The translations under genes and the position numbers were made by a program. Shown in pieces: positions 40,165-48,764 of a stretch of 64,000 nucleotides of DNA (position 1 is the stretch's first letter; each line of letters begins with the position of its first letter). The stretch spans positions 338,789 to 402,788 of the forward strand of contig NZ_NPKH01000039.1 of the NCBI RefSeq assembly GCF_002284535.1. The letters run 5' to 3'. Under the pieces are notes generated by a model. It saw nothing but the letters and a program-made list of their open reading frames with translations, was not told the origin of the DNA and searched no databases. The DNA is from Mesorhizobium wenxiniae (GTDB lineage: Bacteria; Pseudomonadota; Alphaproteobacteria; Rhizobiales; Rhizobiaceae).

Positions 40165-40222
40165 TTGAGATGCCCTGCAAGTGGTATCATTGCACGGGAC
40201 ACAGGGAATCGGAGAGAAAAAC

Positions 40223-41575
40223 GTGACGGCGATCTTTGCGGAACAGGTGCTTCTGCCCGACGGCTGGCATTCCAATGCCCGGATCGTCGCCAGTGAAGGC
40301 CGCATCGCCACGGTCGAACCTAACACCACCCCCCGGCCCGGCGACGAACGCCATGCCATTCTGCTGCCAGGCATGCCGAACCTGCACAGCCACGCCTTTC
40401 AGCGCGGCATGGCCGGCCTCGCCGAGTTGCGCGGCCCTTCTGCCGACAGTTTCTGGAGCTGGCGCGAGGTGATGTACCGCTTCGCGCTGTCGATGACGCC
40501 GGACCAGGTCGAGGCGGTCGCCGCCCAGCTCTATGTCGAAATGCTTGAGGCCGGGTTCTCCCGGGTCGGCGAGTTTCACTATCTCCACCACGACCGTGAC
40601 GGCCAGCCCTATGCCAACGTCGCCGAGATGGCTGAGCGCATCACTGCCGCGGCTGCCGACACCGGCATTGGGCTGACGCTGCTGCCGGTCTTCTATGCGC
40701 ATGCCTCTTTCGGCGGCGCAGCGCCGAGCGAAGGCCAGCGGCGATTCATCAACGATGTGAATCGGTTCTCGCGGCTTGTTGAGAAATGCCGCGAATCCGT
40801 TCGCACCTTGAATCACGCGGTCGTCGGCATCGCCCCGCACAGTCTGCGCGCCGTGACACCGGAGGAGTTGGAAAACATCGCGGCAATGGTACCCGGCGGA
40901 CCGATCCACATCCATATTGCCGAGCAAGTGAAGGAGGTTGAGGACTGCCTTGCCTGGTCCGGGGCGCGGCCGGTCGAATGGCTGCTCGCCAATGCCAATG
41001 TCGATAAGCGCTGGTGCCTGATCCACGCCACCCACATGACCGAGACCGAGACCGCGGCCATGGCGAAAAGCGGGGCCATCGCCGGCCTCTGCCCGATCAC
41101 CGAGGCCAATCTCGGCGACGGCACCTTTGCAGCACCTTTGTTTAAACAACATGGCGGCCGCTTCGGCGTCGGCTCCGATTCCAACGTGCTGATAGGCCTG
41201 CCCGACGAATTGCGGCAGCTCGAATATTCGCAGCGCCTCGCCCACCGTGCCCGCAACGTGCTGGCGGTCGCCGGCGGTTCGACCGGCCGCGCACTATTCG
41301 ATGCCGCGCTCGACGGCGGCAGCGCCGCGCTTGGCGCAGGCCTCTCGCGGATCGCCGCCGGTGCCCCGGCCGATTTCGTCTCGCTCGATGCCAATCATCC
41401 CTCGCTGGCCGGCAAGACGGGCGATGCGGTGCTCGATGCCTGGATCTTCGCCAACGCCACCAATATCGATTGCGTCTGGGTGCATGGCAAGAAACTGGTC
41501 AGTGGCGGCAGGCATGCAAGGCGCGATGCCATTGCCGCGCGTTTTCGCAAGGTGATGACGGCGCTTTCGGCATGA
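40223..41575 (+). CDS. hutF: Formimidoylglutamate deiminase
   Basis: This 450-residue amidohydrolase converts N-formimidoylglutamate to N-formylglutamate plus ammonia, feeding HutG. Metal ligands are in LPGMPNLHSHAFQRGMAG (about 48-66), IHIHIAEQVKEVED (about 225) and IHATHMTETE (about 265). The GTG at 40223 is preferred: GGAGAGA stands 5 bp before it and it matches the family start (VTAIFAEQV). An upstream GTG at 40181 lies between the operator and the ribosome site. The stop overlaps the hutC start. Confidence 0.95.
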   Translation: MTAIFAEQVLLPDGWHSNARIVASEGRIATVEPNTTPRPGDERHAILLPGMPNLHSHAFQRGMAGLAELRGPSADSFWSWREVMYRFALSMTPDQVEAVAAQLYVEMLEAGFSRVGEFHYLHHDRDGQPYANVAEMAERITAAAADTGIGLTLLPVFYAHASFGGAAPSEGQRRFINDVNRFSRLVEKCRESVRTLNHAVVGIAPHSLRAVTPEELENIAAMVPGGPIHIHIAEQVKEVEDCLAWSGARPVEWLLANANVDKRWCLIHATHMTETETAAMAKSGAIAGLCPITEANLGDGTFAAPLFKQHGGRFGVGSDSNVLIGLPDELRQLEYSQRLAHRARNVLAVAGGSTGRALFDAALDGGSAALGAGLSRIAAGAPADFVSLDANHPSLAGKTGDAVLDAWIFANATNIDCVWVHGKKLVSGGRHARRDAIAARFRKVMTALSA

Positions 41576-42318
41576 GCATGATCGGAACAATCGATGTGGA
41601 CGTCGGCGAGCCTCTCTCGCTGCATCAGCGCATCCTGTCCGACATCAGCGAGCGGATTCTGTCCGGCGCCTGGGCGCCCGGCCAACGCATTCCGTTCGAG
41701 CACGAACTGACGGCCGAGTACAACTGTTCGCGCATGACGGTGAACAAGGCGCTGTCGCAGCTTGCCAAGGCCGGGCTGATCGAGCGCCGCCGCCGCTCCG
41801 GCAGCTTTGTCCGGCGGCCGCAGTCGCAAGCCGCGGTACTGGAAATCCACGACATCAGGATCGAGGTCGAAGCGCTCGGCCTGCCCTATCGCTACGAGCG
41901 TGTGGCGCGACACAGAAGGCGCAGCAGCGCGGAGGATCGCGCCTTGCTGGAACTCGCTGCTGCCGGACCTGTGCTGGCGCTGGAATGCCGGCATTTCGCC
42001 GGCAAGCGGCCGTTCGCCCGCGAACAGCGGCTTATCAACCTGGCCGCCGTGGCCGAGGCCGCCGACGAGGAATTTCATGCCATCGCGCCCGGGCCGTGGC
42101 TGATCGCCCGCGTGCCATGGAGCGCCGCCGAGCACCGCATCCGCGCCGTCGCCGCCGACAGACACATTGCGGCGGCACTCGACATCGCGGTCGGCGCACC
42201 GTGCCTGGTGGTCGAGCGACGGACATGGAGCGCCGAGCACCCCGTCACCCATGTCCGTTTCACCTATGCGGCCGAGAGCCACACGCTGGTGGCAAGGTTC
42301 ACGCCTTCGCAGGGGTAA
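41572..42318 (+). CDS. hutC: Histidine utilisation repressor HutC
   Basis: This 248-residue GntR-family (HutC subgroup) regulator has an N-terminal winged HTH at about 15-80 (ELTAEYNCSRMTVNKALSQL and GLIERRRRSGSFVRRP). A C-terminal UTRA effector domain follows at about 95-245 (LALECRHFAGKRPFAREQRL and VTHVRFTYAAESHTLVARF). It binds urocanate and releases the palindrome at 40151-40164. Its ATG overlaps the hutF stop (ATGA), so it is made with HutF and regulates its own operon. Confidence 0.95.
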   Translation: MSMIGTIDVDVGEPLSLHQRILSDISERILSGAWAPGQRIPFEHELTAEYNCSRMTVNKALSQLAKAGLIERRRRSGSFVRRPQSQAAVLEIHDIRIEVEALGLPYRYERVARHRRRSSAEDRALLELAAAGPVLALECRHFAGKRPFAREQRLINLAAVAEAADEEFHAIAPGPWLIARVPWSAAEHRIRAVAADRHIAAALDIAVGAPCLVVERRTWSAEHPVTHVRFTYAAESHTLVARFTPSQG

Positions 42319-42480
42319 CTCTTACCCTCCCCCTTGAGGGGAGAGTCGCGGAGCAAATGCCGCAGGGCGGCACTTTGCGACGCGGGTGGGGTCGGTGCAG
42401 CTTCGCCGAACCCCACCCCGTCTCGTTTCCGCTTCGCTTCGACTGTTCGCCGACCTCCCCTCAAGGGGAGGGTAAAGAGC
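42319..42480. repeat. Palindromic intergenic mosaic element
   Basis: A 160-bp element is bounded by an imperfect 22-bp inverted repeat: TTACCCTCCCCCTTGAGGGG at the left and its mirror at 42455-42475. Each arm is itself self-complementary. The interior holds a further stem built from GGGTGGGGTCGG and CCGAACCCCACCC. The size and mosaic of palindromes match the RIME-like elements scattered in rhizobial intergenic regions. It lies between convergent hutC and ridA and may act as a bidirectional terminator. Confidence 0.75.
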
Positions 42481-42486
42481 TCTGCC

Positions 42487-42831
42487 TCAGATCGCGGCCG
42501 TGACAATGATCTCGACCAGATATTCCGGTCCGGCAAGCTTGGCCTCGCCGGTGGCGCGCGCCGGGGTATGGCCCTGCGGCACCCACTTGTCCCACTCCGC
42601 GTTCATCTCGGCGAACGTGCTCATGTCGGCCAGCCAGATGATCGCCTGCAGGATCTTGGTCTTGTCGGTACCGGCCTTGGCCAGCAATTCGTCGATGGCC
42701 CCCAGTATGTCCCTTGTCTGGGCGCCGACGTTTCCGCCCGGCTCGCCGACCTGACCGGCCAGATAGACGGTATTGCCGTGGATGACGATCTGGCTCATGC
42801 GCGGGCCAACATCGATGCGACGAATGCTCAT
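42487..42831 (-). CDS. RidA-family protein (YjgF/YER057c/UK114)
   Basis: This 114-residue protein has the RidA fold: VYLAGQVGEPGGNVGAQTRD, an active-site-like ATGEAKLAGPEYLVEI stretch near residue 95 and a hydrophobic end. RidA enzymes hydrolyse reactive enamine/imine intermediates (for example 2-aminoacrylate from serine). In the canonical RidA a conserved arginine near residue 105 binds the substrate carboxylate; here that position appears to be replaced within GPEYLVEI, so this may be an Rid2-7-type member with a different substrate. It converges on hutC. Confidence 0.9.
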   Translation of the reverse strand: MSIRRIDVGPRMSQIVIHGNTVYLAGQVGEPGGNVGAQTRDILGAIDELLAKAGTDKTKILQAIIWLADMSTFAEMNAEWDKWVPQGHTPARATGEAKLAGPEYLVEIIVTAAI

Positions 42832-42991
42832 GGGACGTTTCCTTCCTTTGTGGGTCGCGCCTCTTTAGAGTCGCGGTCCACCGGGGGCAAGGTTGCATGA
42901 GCGAATCCTCTTGAGCCAGCAGGCGTGGGGCGAAAATAGGCACACGCCAAATTGCTCCGGTCGCCGCAATTCCGCCGGATTGACTTGTTGA

Positions 42992-43009
42992 CTAATGTAA
43001 TAACATCAC
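42992..43009. promoter_or_regulatory. Zur-box candidate upstream of the zinc transporter
   Basis: CTAATGTAATAACATCAC matches the alphaproteobacterial Zur pattern AATGTtATaACATT (inverted ATGT/ACAT with a central AT-rich spacer). It lies 46 bp before the aztA start, suitable for repression when zinc is plentiful. Confidence 0.75.
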
Positions 43010-43055
43010 ATATCAACCGCCGCTGCCGTATTAGTCGTGTCCCACGGATCGTCAC

Positions 43056-43862
43056 ATGACCAAAACCTGCCTGACCTTCCGCGACCTGACACTGGGCTAC
43101 AACAGCCATCCGGCAATCCATCATCTCGACGGCACGATCCGCCGGGGATCGTTGACCGCCGTCGTCGGCGCCAATGGCTCGGGCAAGTCGACCTTGATGA
43201 AGGGCATCGTCGGTGTATTGAAGCCGATGGCCGGCACGGTTGTCCGCGCGCCCGGCGTGCGCGCCGCTTATCTGCCGCAACAGTCGGAGCTCGACCGCTC
43301 CTTTCCGGCCAGGGTCGTCGATCTGGTCTCCCTGGGCCTGTGGCCACGGCGCGGGCTGCTCGGCCGCCATACCAGGGAAGATCGCGATTCGGTCAGCCAG
43401 GCGCTGATGGCCGTCGGCCTCGGCGGCTTTGAAAAGCGCCCGATCGACACATTGTCGGGCGGCCAGCTGCAGCGCACGCTGTTTGCCCGCGTGCTGCTGC
43501 AGGACGCCGATCTCATCCTGCTCGACGAGCCGTTCAACGCCGTCGACACCAAGACCGTCGGCGATCTGATCACGCTGATCAAGCGCTGGCATGGTGAGGA
43601 GCGCACCATCATGGTGGTCGTTCACGACCTGGATCTGGTTCGCCATAATTTCCCCGAGACGCTGCTGCTGGCGCGCCAGCCAATCGCCTGGGGCGAGACC
43701 AAGGAAACGCTGCGGCCGGAAAACCTGTTGCGCGCGCGCCGCTTCCATGAAGCCTGGGAGGAGAACGCGCCCTGGTGCGAGCCCGACAACCATGAGCACG
43801 GCGATCACCCTCACGATCATGGGCACGACCATCATCACGGTTCCGGGCCGAGGGCGGCATGA
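43056..43862 (+). CDS. aztA: Zinc ABC transporter ATPase AztA
   Basis: This 268-residue ABC ATPase has Walker A GANGSGKST (about 38-46), the Q-loop YLPQQ, signature LSGGQLQR (about 134), Walker B LILLDEPFNAVD (about 153) and H-loop VVVHD. The last 20 residues are rich in His and Asp (HEHGDHPHDHGHDHHHG), a typical zinc-binding tail. The order ATPase-permease-binding protein and the nature of the binding protein match the AztABC importer of Paracoccus rather than ZnuABC. Its stop overlaps the aztB start. Uptake of Zn(II) is expected, repressed by Zur. Confidence 0.88.
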   Translation: MTKTCLTFRDLTLGYNSHPAIHHLDGTIRRGSLTAVVGANGSGKSTLMKGIVGVLKPMAGTVVRAPGVRAAYLPQQSELDRSFPARVVDLVSLGLWPRRGLLGRHTREDRDSVSQALMAVGLGGFEKRPIDTLSGGQLQRTLFARVLLQDADLILLDEPFNAVDTKTVGDLITLIKRWHGEERTIMVVVHDLDLVRHNFPETLLLARQPIAWGETKETLRPENLLRARRFHEAWEENAPWCEPDNHEHGDHPHDHGHDHHHGSGPRAA

Positions 43863-44737
43863 TGGACGCGCTCTACGGTCTTTTCATCGCTCCGTTTGCC
43901 GATTTCGCCTTCATGCAACGGGCGCTCCTCGGCTCACTGATACTGTCGCTCGGCGCCTGCCCCGTCGGCGTCTTCCTGATGCTGCGCCGCATGAGCCTTT
44001 CCGGCGACGCCATGGCCCACGCCATCCTGCCAGGTGCCGCCGCCGGTTTCCTGTTCTATGGGCTGGAGATCCTGCCGATGACCATCGGCGGGTTGATTGC
44101 CGGCATCATCGTCGCGCTCGGCGCCGGCGCCGTCTCGCGCTTTACCATCCAGCGAGAGGATGCCTCGATGGCGGCCTTCTATCTGATTTCGCTGGCCATC
44201 GGTGTGCTGATGGTGTCGATCCGCGGCTCCAGTGTCGATCTCATGCATGTGCTGTTCGGCACCGTGCTGGCGCTCAACAATGAAGCGCTGACGCTGATCG
44301 GCGGCATCGTGCTGGTTACTCTGGTCAGCCTCGCCATCTTCTGGCGGGCGCTGGTCGCCGAATGTCTCGACCCGCTGTTCCTGCGTTCGGTCAGCCGGTT
44401 AGGCAGCCCGGTGCATTTCATCTTCCTCGGCCTCGTCGTGCTCAACCTGGTCGGCGGCTTTCAGGCGCTCGGCACGCTGCTTTCCGTGGGGCTGATGATG
44501 CTGCCTGCGGCCGCCGCCCGCTTCTGGACCATGCGCGTCGAGCCGATGTGCCTGCTGGCGGTGCTGATCGGCTTTGCCTCCTGCGTCGCGGGGCTGCTTC
44601 TGTCCTATCACGTGTCGCTGCCTTCCGGCCCGGCCATCATCCTGTCTGCGGGCGTCGTCTATTTTGCCTCGATCCTGTTCGGCACGCGCGGTATCCTGCG
44701 CGCCCGCATTATCCATCACCGCCACAGAACCGCCTGA
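43859..44737 (+). CDS. aztB: Zinc ABC transporter permease AztB
   Basis: This 292-residue membrane protein of the ABC-3 family has about eight helices, with GACPVGVFLMLRRMSLSGDA and the EAA-like loop near HAILPGAAAGFLF at about 45-75. It has no long soluble part. It forms the inner-membrane channel for zinc with the AztA ATPase. The ATG at 43859 overlaps the aztA stop (4 bp), and aztC starts 23 bp after the stop, so the three genes form one transcript. Confidence 0.92.
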   Translation: MMDALYGLFIAPFADFAFMQRALLGSLILSLGACPVGVFLMLRRMSLSGDAMAHAILPGAAAGFLFYGLEILPMTIGGLIAGIIVALGAGAVSRFTIQREDASMAAFYLISLAIGVLMVSIRGSSVDLMHVLFGTVLALNNEALTLIGGIVLVTLVSLAIFWRALVAECLDPLFLRSVSRLGSPVHFIFLGLVVLNLVGGFQALGTLLSVGLMMLPAAAARFWTMRVEPMCLLAVLIGFASCVAGLLLSYHVSLPSGPAIILSAGVVYFASILFGTRGILRARIIHHRHRTA

Positions 44738-44760
44738 TCCCAACAGAGGAGAGCTGTCCA

Positions 44761-45698
44761 TGCTGAAATCGATCCGCGCCGCCTTGGCAATGAGCGTTAT
44801 AACGTTAACTGCCTTTGGTGCGTCATCGGCCCTCGCGGAGCCGTTGAAAGTGGTCGCCAGCTTCACGATCATTGCCGATTTCGCAAAAAATGTCGGCGGC
44901 GACCGCATCAATCTGACCACCATCGTCGGGCCGGATGGCGATGCCCATGTCTACGAGCCGAGCCCGGCTGACGCGATGGCGATGGCGAGTGCGGATGTGG
45001 TGCTGGTAAACGGCCTGCATTTCGAAGGCTTTCTGCAGCGCCTGGTCGACGCCAGCGCCACCAAGGCGACGATCGCCGTTCTGACCAAGGGCGTCACGCC
45101 GATCAACTTCAAACCCGAATTCGCCGATGCCGATGCCGCTGAAGGCGCCCATACCGATGGCGAAACGGCCACCGATCCGCATGCCTTCCAGTCGATTGCT
45201 AATGCCAAAATCTATGTGAAGAACATCGCCGACGCCTTCTGCACCGCCGACGCCGCGGGTTGCGACAGCTACAACGCCAATGCCGCAGCATACACCGCGA
45301 AGCTCAATGCGGTCGAAGGCCAAGTGAAGGCGGCAATCCAGTCGATCCCGGAAGAGAAACGCGTGGTCATCACCTCGCATGACGCCTTCGGCTATTTCGA
45401 GAAGGCCTATGGCCTCACCTTCCTGGCCCCCGAGGGGGTGTCGACCGAGTCGGAGCCGTCCGCTGCCGACGTCGCCAAGCTGGTCAGCCAAGTGAAGCAG
45501 GACAAGGCGGCGGCTGTCTTCATCGAGAACATCACCAACGCGCGGCTGATCGAGCAGATCGCCAGCGAGACCGGCATCAAGGTGGGCGGCACGCTCTATT
45601 CGGATGCGCTGTCGCAGCCCGACGGCCCGGCCTCGACCTATATCGACCTGATGCACAACAACATCGCCCAGATCAAAGGCGCGATCCTTGGAAGCTGA
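44761..45698 (+). CDS. aztC: Periplasmic zinc-binding protein AztC
   Basis: This 312-residue cluster A-I binding protein has a signal peptide ending SSALAEP at about residue 25. Metal-binding histidines are visible in GPDGDAHVYEPSPAD (about 66), in AHTDGETATDPHAF (about 134-147), a short His loop, and in ITSHDAFGYFEKAYG (about 205). VGPDGDAHVYEP and NGLHFEGFLQRLVDAS are characteristic of AztC rather than ZnuA. The gene starts 23 bp after aztB with AGAGGAGAGCT before the ATG. In Paracoccus the chaperone AztD normally follows; no AztD is present here. Confidence 0.9.
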
Positions 45699-45851
45699 CT
45701 CGAGCGTGTCTATGCGATCGGGGCATTATCGCCCCGGTTGGATTTTCCGGCCCGCAATATCTATTTGGCAGAGAATTCCCCCGATGCGGATTGCCGCCCA
45801 TGCCAGGGAGTGGCAAGACTGCCGCTAAATTCAGATTGCGAGGACAGAGCC

Positions 45852-46190
45852 ATGGAATACCGTCAGATCAGCGAGGACTATTCGGTCTCCGGCCAGATCC
45901 AGCCCGAGGACGTCGCCGCCATCAAGGACGCCGGCTTCAAGAGCGTGATCTGCAACCGGCCCGACGACGAGCAACCCGGCCAGCCATCGGCCGACACCGT
46001 CAAGGCAGCGGTGGAGGGAGCCGGGCTTGCCTTCCGCTACATCCCGGTGATCAGCGGCCAGATCACGGCCGAAAACGTCGAGGACCAGGCCGAGGCGCTC
46101 GACGAACTCGAAGGCCCGGTGTTCGCCTATTGCCGTTCCGGCGCCCGCTGCACCAATCTTTACGGGCTGATCCAGCAGTCGAAGGGCTAA
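45852..46190 (+). CDS. DUF442/TIGR01244-family phosphatase-like protein
   Basis: This 112-residue protein belongs to the family with a protein-tyrosine-phosphatase fold, called 'TIGR01244 sulfur transferase' or beta-lactamase-hydrolase-like (Blh). The catalytic loop is seen in VFAYCRSGARCTNL near residue 95; the start FSVSGQ-type sequence and VICNRPDDEQPGQPSAD are family marks. Rhizobial relatives include the N-terminal part of the Blh/BigR sulfide-detoxification protein. Following aztC by 153 bp, it could be coexpressed. The substrate is unknown. It converges with the Lrp gene with 4-bp overlap. Confidence 0.85.
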   Translation: MEYRQISEDYSVSGQIQPEDVAAIKDAGFKSVICNRPDDEQPGQPSADTVKAAVEGAGLAFRYIPVISGQITAENVEDQAEALDELEGPVFAYCRSGARCTNLYGLIQQSKG

Positions 46191-46654
46191 ATCGGCAGCG
46201 AGCCGGTTTCCTTCAGCGTTTCGAGCACGATCGCCGTCTTCACGTGCTGCACTGATTCGTGCGGCAGAAGCACGCCGTTGACGAATTCCGACAGTGACTT
46301 CAGGTCCGGCGTTACCACCTTCAGGATGTAGTCCATCTCGCCGGTCAGCGCGTGTGCCTCCTGCACTTCCGGCAACCGCGCCACCAATTCGCCGAAGCGT
46401 TGCGCATTGTCGCGGTTGTGGGTGGCGAGCGTCACCGAGATGACGTTGACCAGCGAGAAGCCGAGCTTGTCGCGGTCGAGCACCGCGCGATAGCCCCTGA
46501 TGTAGCCGTCCTCCTCCAGCCTTTGGCGGCGACGCGAACATTGCGACGCCGACAGGTTCACCCGTTCCGACAAATCGTTGTTGGTCAGCCGTGCGTCGCC
46601 CTGCAACAGAGCCATTATCTTGCGATCAAACTGGTCAACGCGCGCGTCATCCAT
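46187..46654 (-). CDS. Lrp/AsnC-family regulator beside hpd
   Basis: This 155-residue protein has an N-terminal HTH at about 5-60 (GDARLTNNDLSERVNLSASQ, then CSRRRQRLEEDG) and a C-terminal RAM domain (about 70-150) that binds amino acids and forms octamers. The ATG at 46654 gives the usual length; a start at 46717 adds 21 atypical residues. It diverges from hpd across 141 bp, so it probably controls tyrosine breakdown; tyrosine or phenylalanine is a plausible effector, but this is inferred from position. Confidence 0.9.
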   Translation of the reverse strand: MDDARVDQFDRKIMALLQGDARLTNNDLSERVNLSASQCSRRRQRLEEDGYIRGYRAVLDRDKLGFSLVNVISVTLATHNRDNAQRFGELVARLPEVQEAHALTGEMDYILKVVTPDLKSLSEFVNGVLLPHESVQHVKTAIVLETLKETGSLPI

Positions 46655-46795
46655 GGATTCGTCTCCATACGTGCACAGTTCGAGCATCACTCGATCATTT
46701 AAAGCGTTTGAATGCAAGCACCATGCGCCCGTTCCGCGCTATGATTATGGGAAAATGGCCCTTTTCGGCCACAGAGCTCTTTGGAGGATAACGCC

Positions 46796-47908
46796 ATGGG
46801 TCCCTTCCCGCACGACGCACCGCCCGCAAAGATCAGCAAGGCCAATCCCGCCGGAACCGACGGCTTCGAATTCGTCGAGTTCGCGCATCCCGAACCGGAA
46901 AAGCTCGCCGAGCTTTTCACCCGCATGGGTTATATGCCGGTGGCCAAGCATCGCACCAAGAACATCACCGTCTGGCGGCAGGGCGACATCAACTATGTCG
47001 TCAATGCCGAACCCGGCTCGCATGCGATGAAATTCGTCGACAAGCACGGCCCCTGCGCTTCCTCCATGGCCTGGCGGGTCGTCGATGCCAAGCATGCGTT
47101 CGACCGTGCCGTCGCCAAGGGTGCGACGCCCTATGAAGGCAACGATAAAACGCTCGACGTGCCGGCGATATCAGGCATCGGCGGCTCGCTGCTTTATTTC
47201 ATCGAGGTCTACGGCGACAAGGGCTCGGCCTACGATGCCGAGTTCGAATGGCTTGGCGCACGCGACCCGAAGCCGGAAGGCGTCGGCTTCTACTATCTCG
47301 ACCACCTCACCCACAATGTCCATCGCGGCAACATGGACAAATGGTGGGATTTCTATCGCGACCTGTTCGGCTTCAAGCAGATCCATTTCTTCGACATCGA
47401 CGGCAAGATCACCGGCCTAGTCAGCCGCGCCATCACTTCGCCCTGCGGCAAGATCCGTATCCCGCTCAACGAGTCCAAGGACGACACTAGCCAGATCGCC
47501 GAATATTTGAAAAAATATATGGGCGAAGGCATCCAGCACATCGCCGTCGGCACGGACGAGATCTACGGCGCCACCGACAGACTGGCAGCTAACGGGCTGA
47601 AGTTCATGCCGGGCCCGCCGGAAACCTATTATGAGATGTCCCATGCCCGCGTGCACGGCCATGACGAGCCGATCGAGCGGATGAAAAAGCACGGCATCCT
47701 GATTGACGGCGAAGGCGTGGTTGACGGCGGCACGACCAAGATCCTGCTGCAGATCTTTTCAAAAACCGTGATCGGCCCGATCTTCTTCGAATTCATCCAG
47801 AGGAAGGGCGACGAAGGCTTTGGCGAGGGCAATTTCCGCGCGCTGTTCGAATCGATCGAGCAGGACCAGATCAAGCGCGGCGTGCTGAAGGTGCAGGCAG
47901 CGGAGTAA
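46796..47908 (+). CDS. hpd: 4-hydroxyphenylpyruvate dioxygenase
   Basis: This 370-residue Fe(II) dioxygenase makes homogentisate from 4-hydroxyphenylpyruvate, the first tyrosine-specific step. Vicinal-oxygen-chelate modules are visible, with iron ligands in LDHLTHNVHRGNM (about 172), EGIQHIAVGT (about 250) and near IFFEFIQRKGDEGFGEGNF (about 332). TTGGAGGATAACGCC before the ATG at 46796 is an excellent ribosome site; the TTG at 46781 lies within it and is rejected. It diverges from an Lrp regulator. Confidence 0.96.
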   Translation: MGPFPHDAPPAKISKANPAGTDGFEFVEFAHPEPEKLAELFTRMGYMPVAKHRTKNITVWRQGDINYVVNAEPGSHAMKFVDKHGPCASSMAWRVVDAKHAFDRAVAKGATPYEGNDKTLDVPAISGIGGSLLYFIEVYGDKGSAYDAEFEWLGARDPKPEGVGFYYLDHLTHNVHRGNMDKWWDFYRDLFGFKQIHFFDIDGKITGLVSRAITSPCGKIRIPLNESKDDTSQIAEYLKKYMGEGIQHIAVGTDEIYGATDRLAANGLKFMPGPPETYYEMSHARVHGHDEPIERMKKHGILIDGEGVVDGGTTKILLQIFSKTVIGPIFFEFIQRKGDEGFGEGNFRALFESIEQDQIKRGVLKVQAAE

Positions 47909-47925
47909 GCGGCCGGTCGAGTGGT

Positions 47926-48462
47926 TTACAGTCCCAGCCGCTCGACCTCTTCTTTCCTGAGCTTCAGATCATAGTCCAGGAAGAACTCGTCGAGCTGCGG
48001 CGGCTTCACCGACGTGCCGGACAGCATGGCGTGCACCTGGCCGCGATGGTGGATGTCGTGGATGAAGAGGTGGGCGAGCAGATCGCCGATCCGCTCCGGT
48101 ATTTTTCCGTCCTCGCGCCGGTCGGTGACGACACTGCGGTGGAGATCATCCGCCGACAAATGATCGCAAAAGGCGATCAGCCGCCGGTCGGCCGCAACTT
48201 GGGCGGCAAGCAGCGCTTGTGGTTCATCGAACGGCACGAAATCGTCATGGGCCGCGGCGCCTACGCCGCCCTCTTCGAGAAAGTCGAGATAGAGATGATC
48301 GACCGCCAGGATGTGATTGAGCGTTTCCTTGATTGACGGGAAGAAGCTGGTTCGCTCGGCTTCGAATTCACCGGGCTTAAGCTGCAACACGGCGCGATAG
48401 AGCCGGTCGTTCGACCAGAGGTTGTTGCGCGCCATGCGGCGGAAATGGTACAGCAAGTCCAT
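47926..48462 (-). CDS. DinB-family protein at the end of the homogentisate operon
   Basis: This 178-residue four-helix-bundle protein has the three DinB metal histidines: TLNHILAVDHLYLDF at about 45-60 and LAHLFIHDIHHRGQVHAML at about 130-148. Members include mycothiol- or bacillithiol-dependent enzymes and maleylpyruvate isomerases. Its place as the last gene of the hmgA operon, with only 4 bp to the previous gene, makes it a candidate for the maleylacetoacetate isomerase step, which has no other gene in this window. That role is inference. The ATG at 48462 fits the family start. Confidence 0.88.
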   Translation of the reverse strand: MDLLYHFRRMARNNLWSNDRLYRAVLQLKPGEFEAERTSFFPSIKETLNHILAVDHLYLDFLEEGGVGAAAHDDFVPFDEPQALLAAQVAADRRLIAFCDHLSADDLHRSVVTDRREDGKIPERIGDLLAHLFIHDIHHRGQVHAMLSGTSVKPPQLDEFFLDYDLKLRKEEVERLGL

Positions 48463-48466
48463 GACT

Positions 48467-48760
48467 TCACTCCGCTGACTGGACCAAAGACACGCCCGCC
48501 CACAGAAGCGCAAATCCGGCGAGAACGATCAGCAGAAGCCGATTCATGCGCCGCCGGATGGCTTGCGTTTCCTCGTCCCGAGCGACGTTCATGTTGGTCA
48601 CGGTGTGGAACATCATTGCGTTGCGCGGAAAGCCGCTGCGATTCGTCAGGTCGGGAGAGCGCGCCTCGATGCGATAGCTCAGCCGGATGGCCTGAATGAA
48701 GATCGCCAGCATGACACGGGCCCAGACACCGGACAGAAGATAGAATGTCTCGCCTGTCAT
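48467..48760 (-). CDS. Small membrane protein
   Basis: This 97-residue protein has an N-terminal hydrophobic stretch (FYLLSGVWARVMLAIFIQAI) and a clear C-terminal helix (LLLIVLAGFALLWAGVSLVQ) separated by a charged loop. Two membrane helices are likely. It begins 4 bp after the fumarylacetoacetase stop and ends 4 bp before DinB, so it is part of the homogentisate operon. No family is recognised; a membrane anchor or transport helper for aromatic acids is possible but unproved. Confidence 0.7.
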   Translation of the reverse strand: MTGETFYLLSGVWARVMLAIFIQAIRLSYRIEARSPDLTNRSGFPRNAMMFHTVTNMNVARDEETQAIRRRMNRLLLIVLAGFALLWAGVSLVQSAE

Positions 48761-48764
48761 ACTC

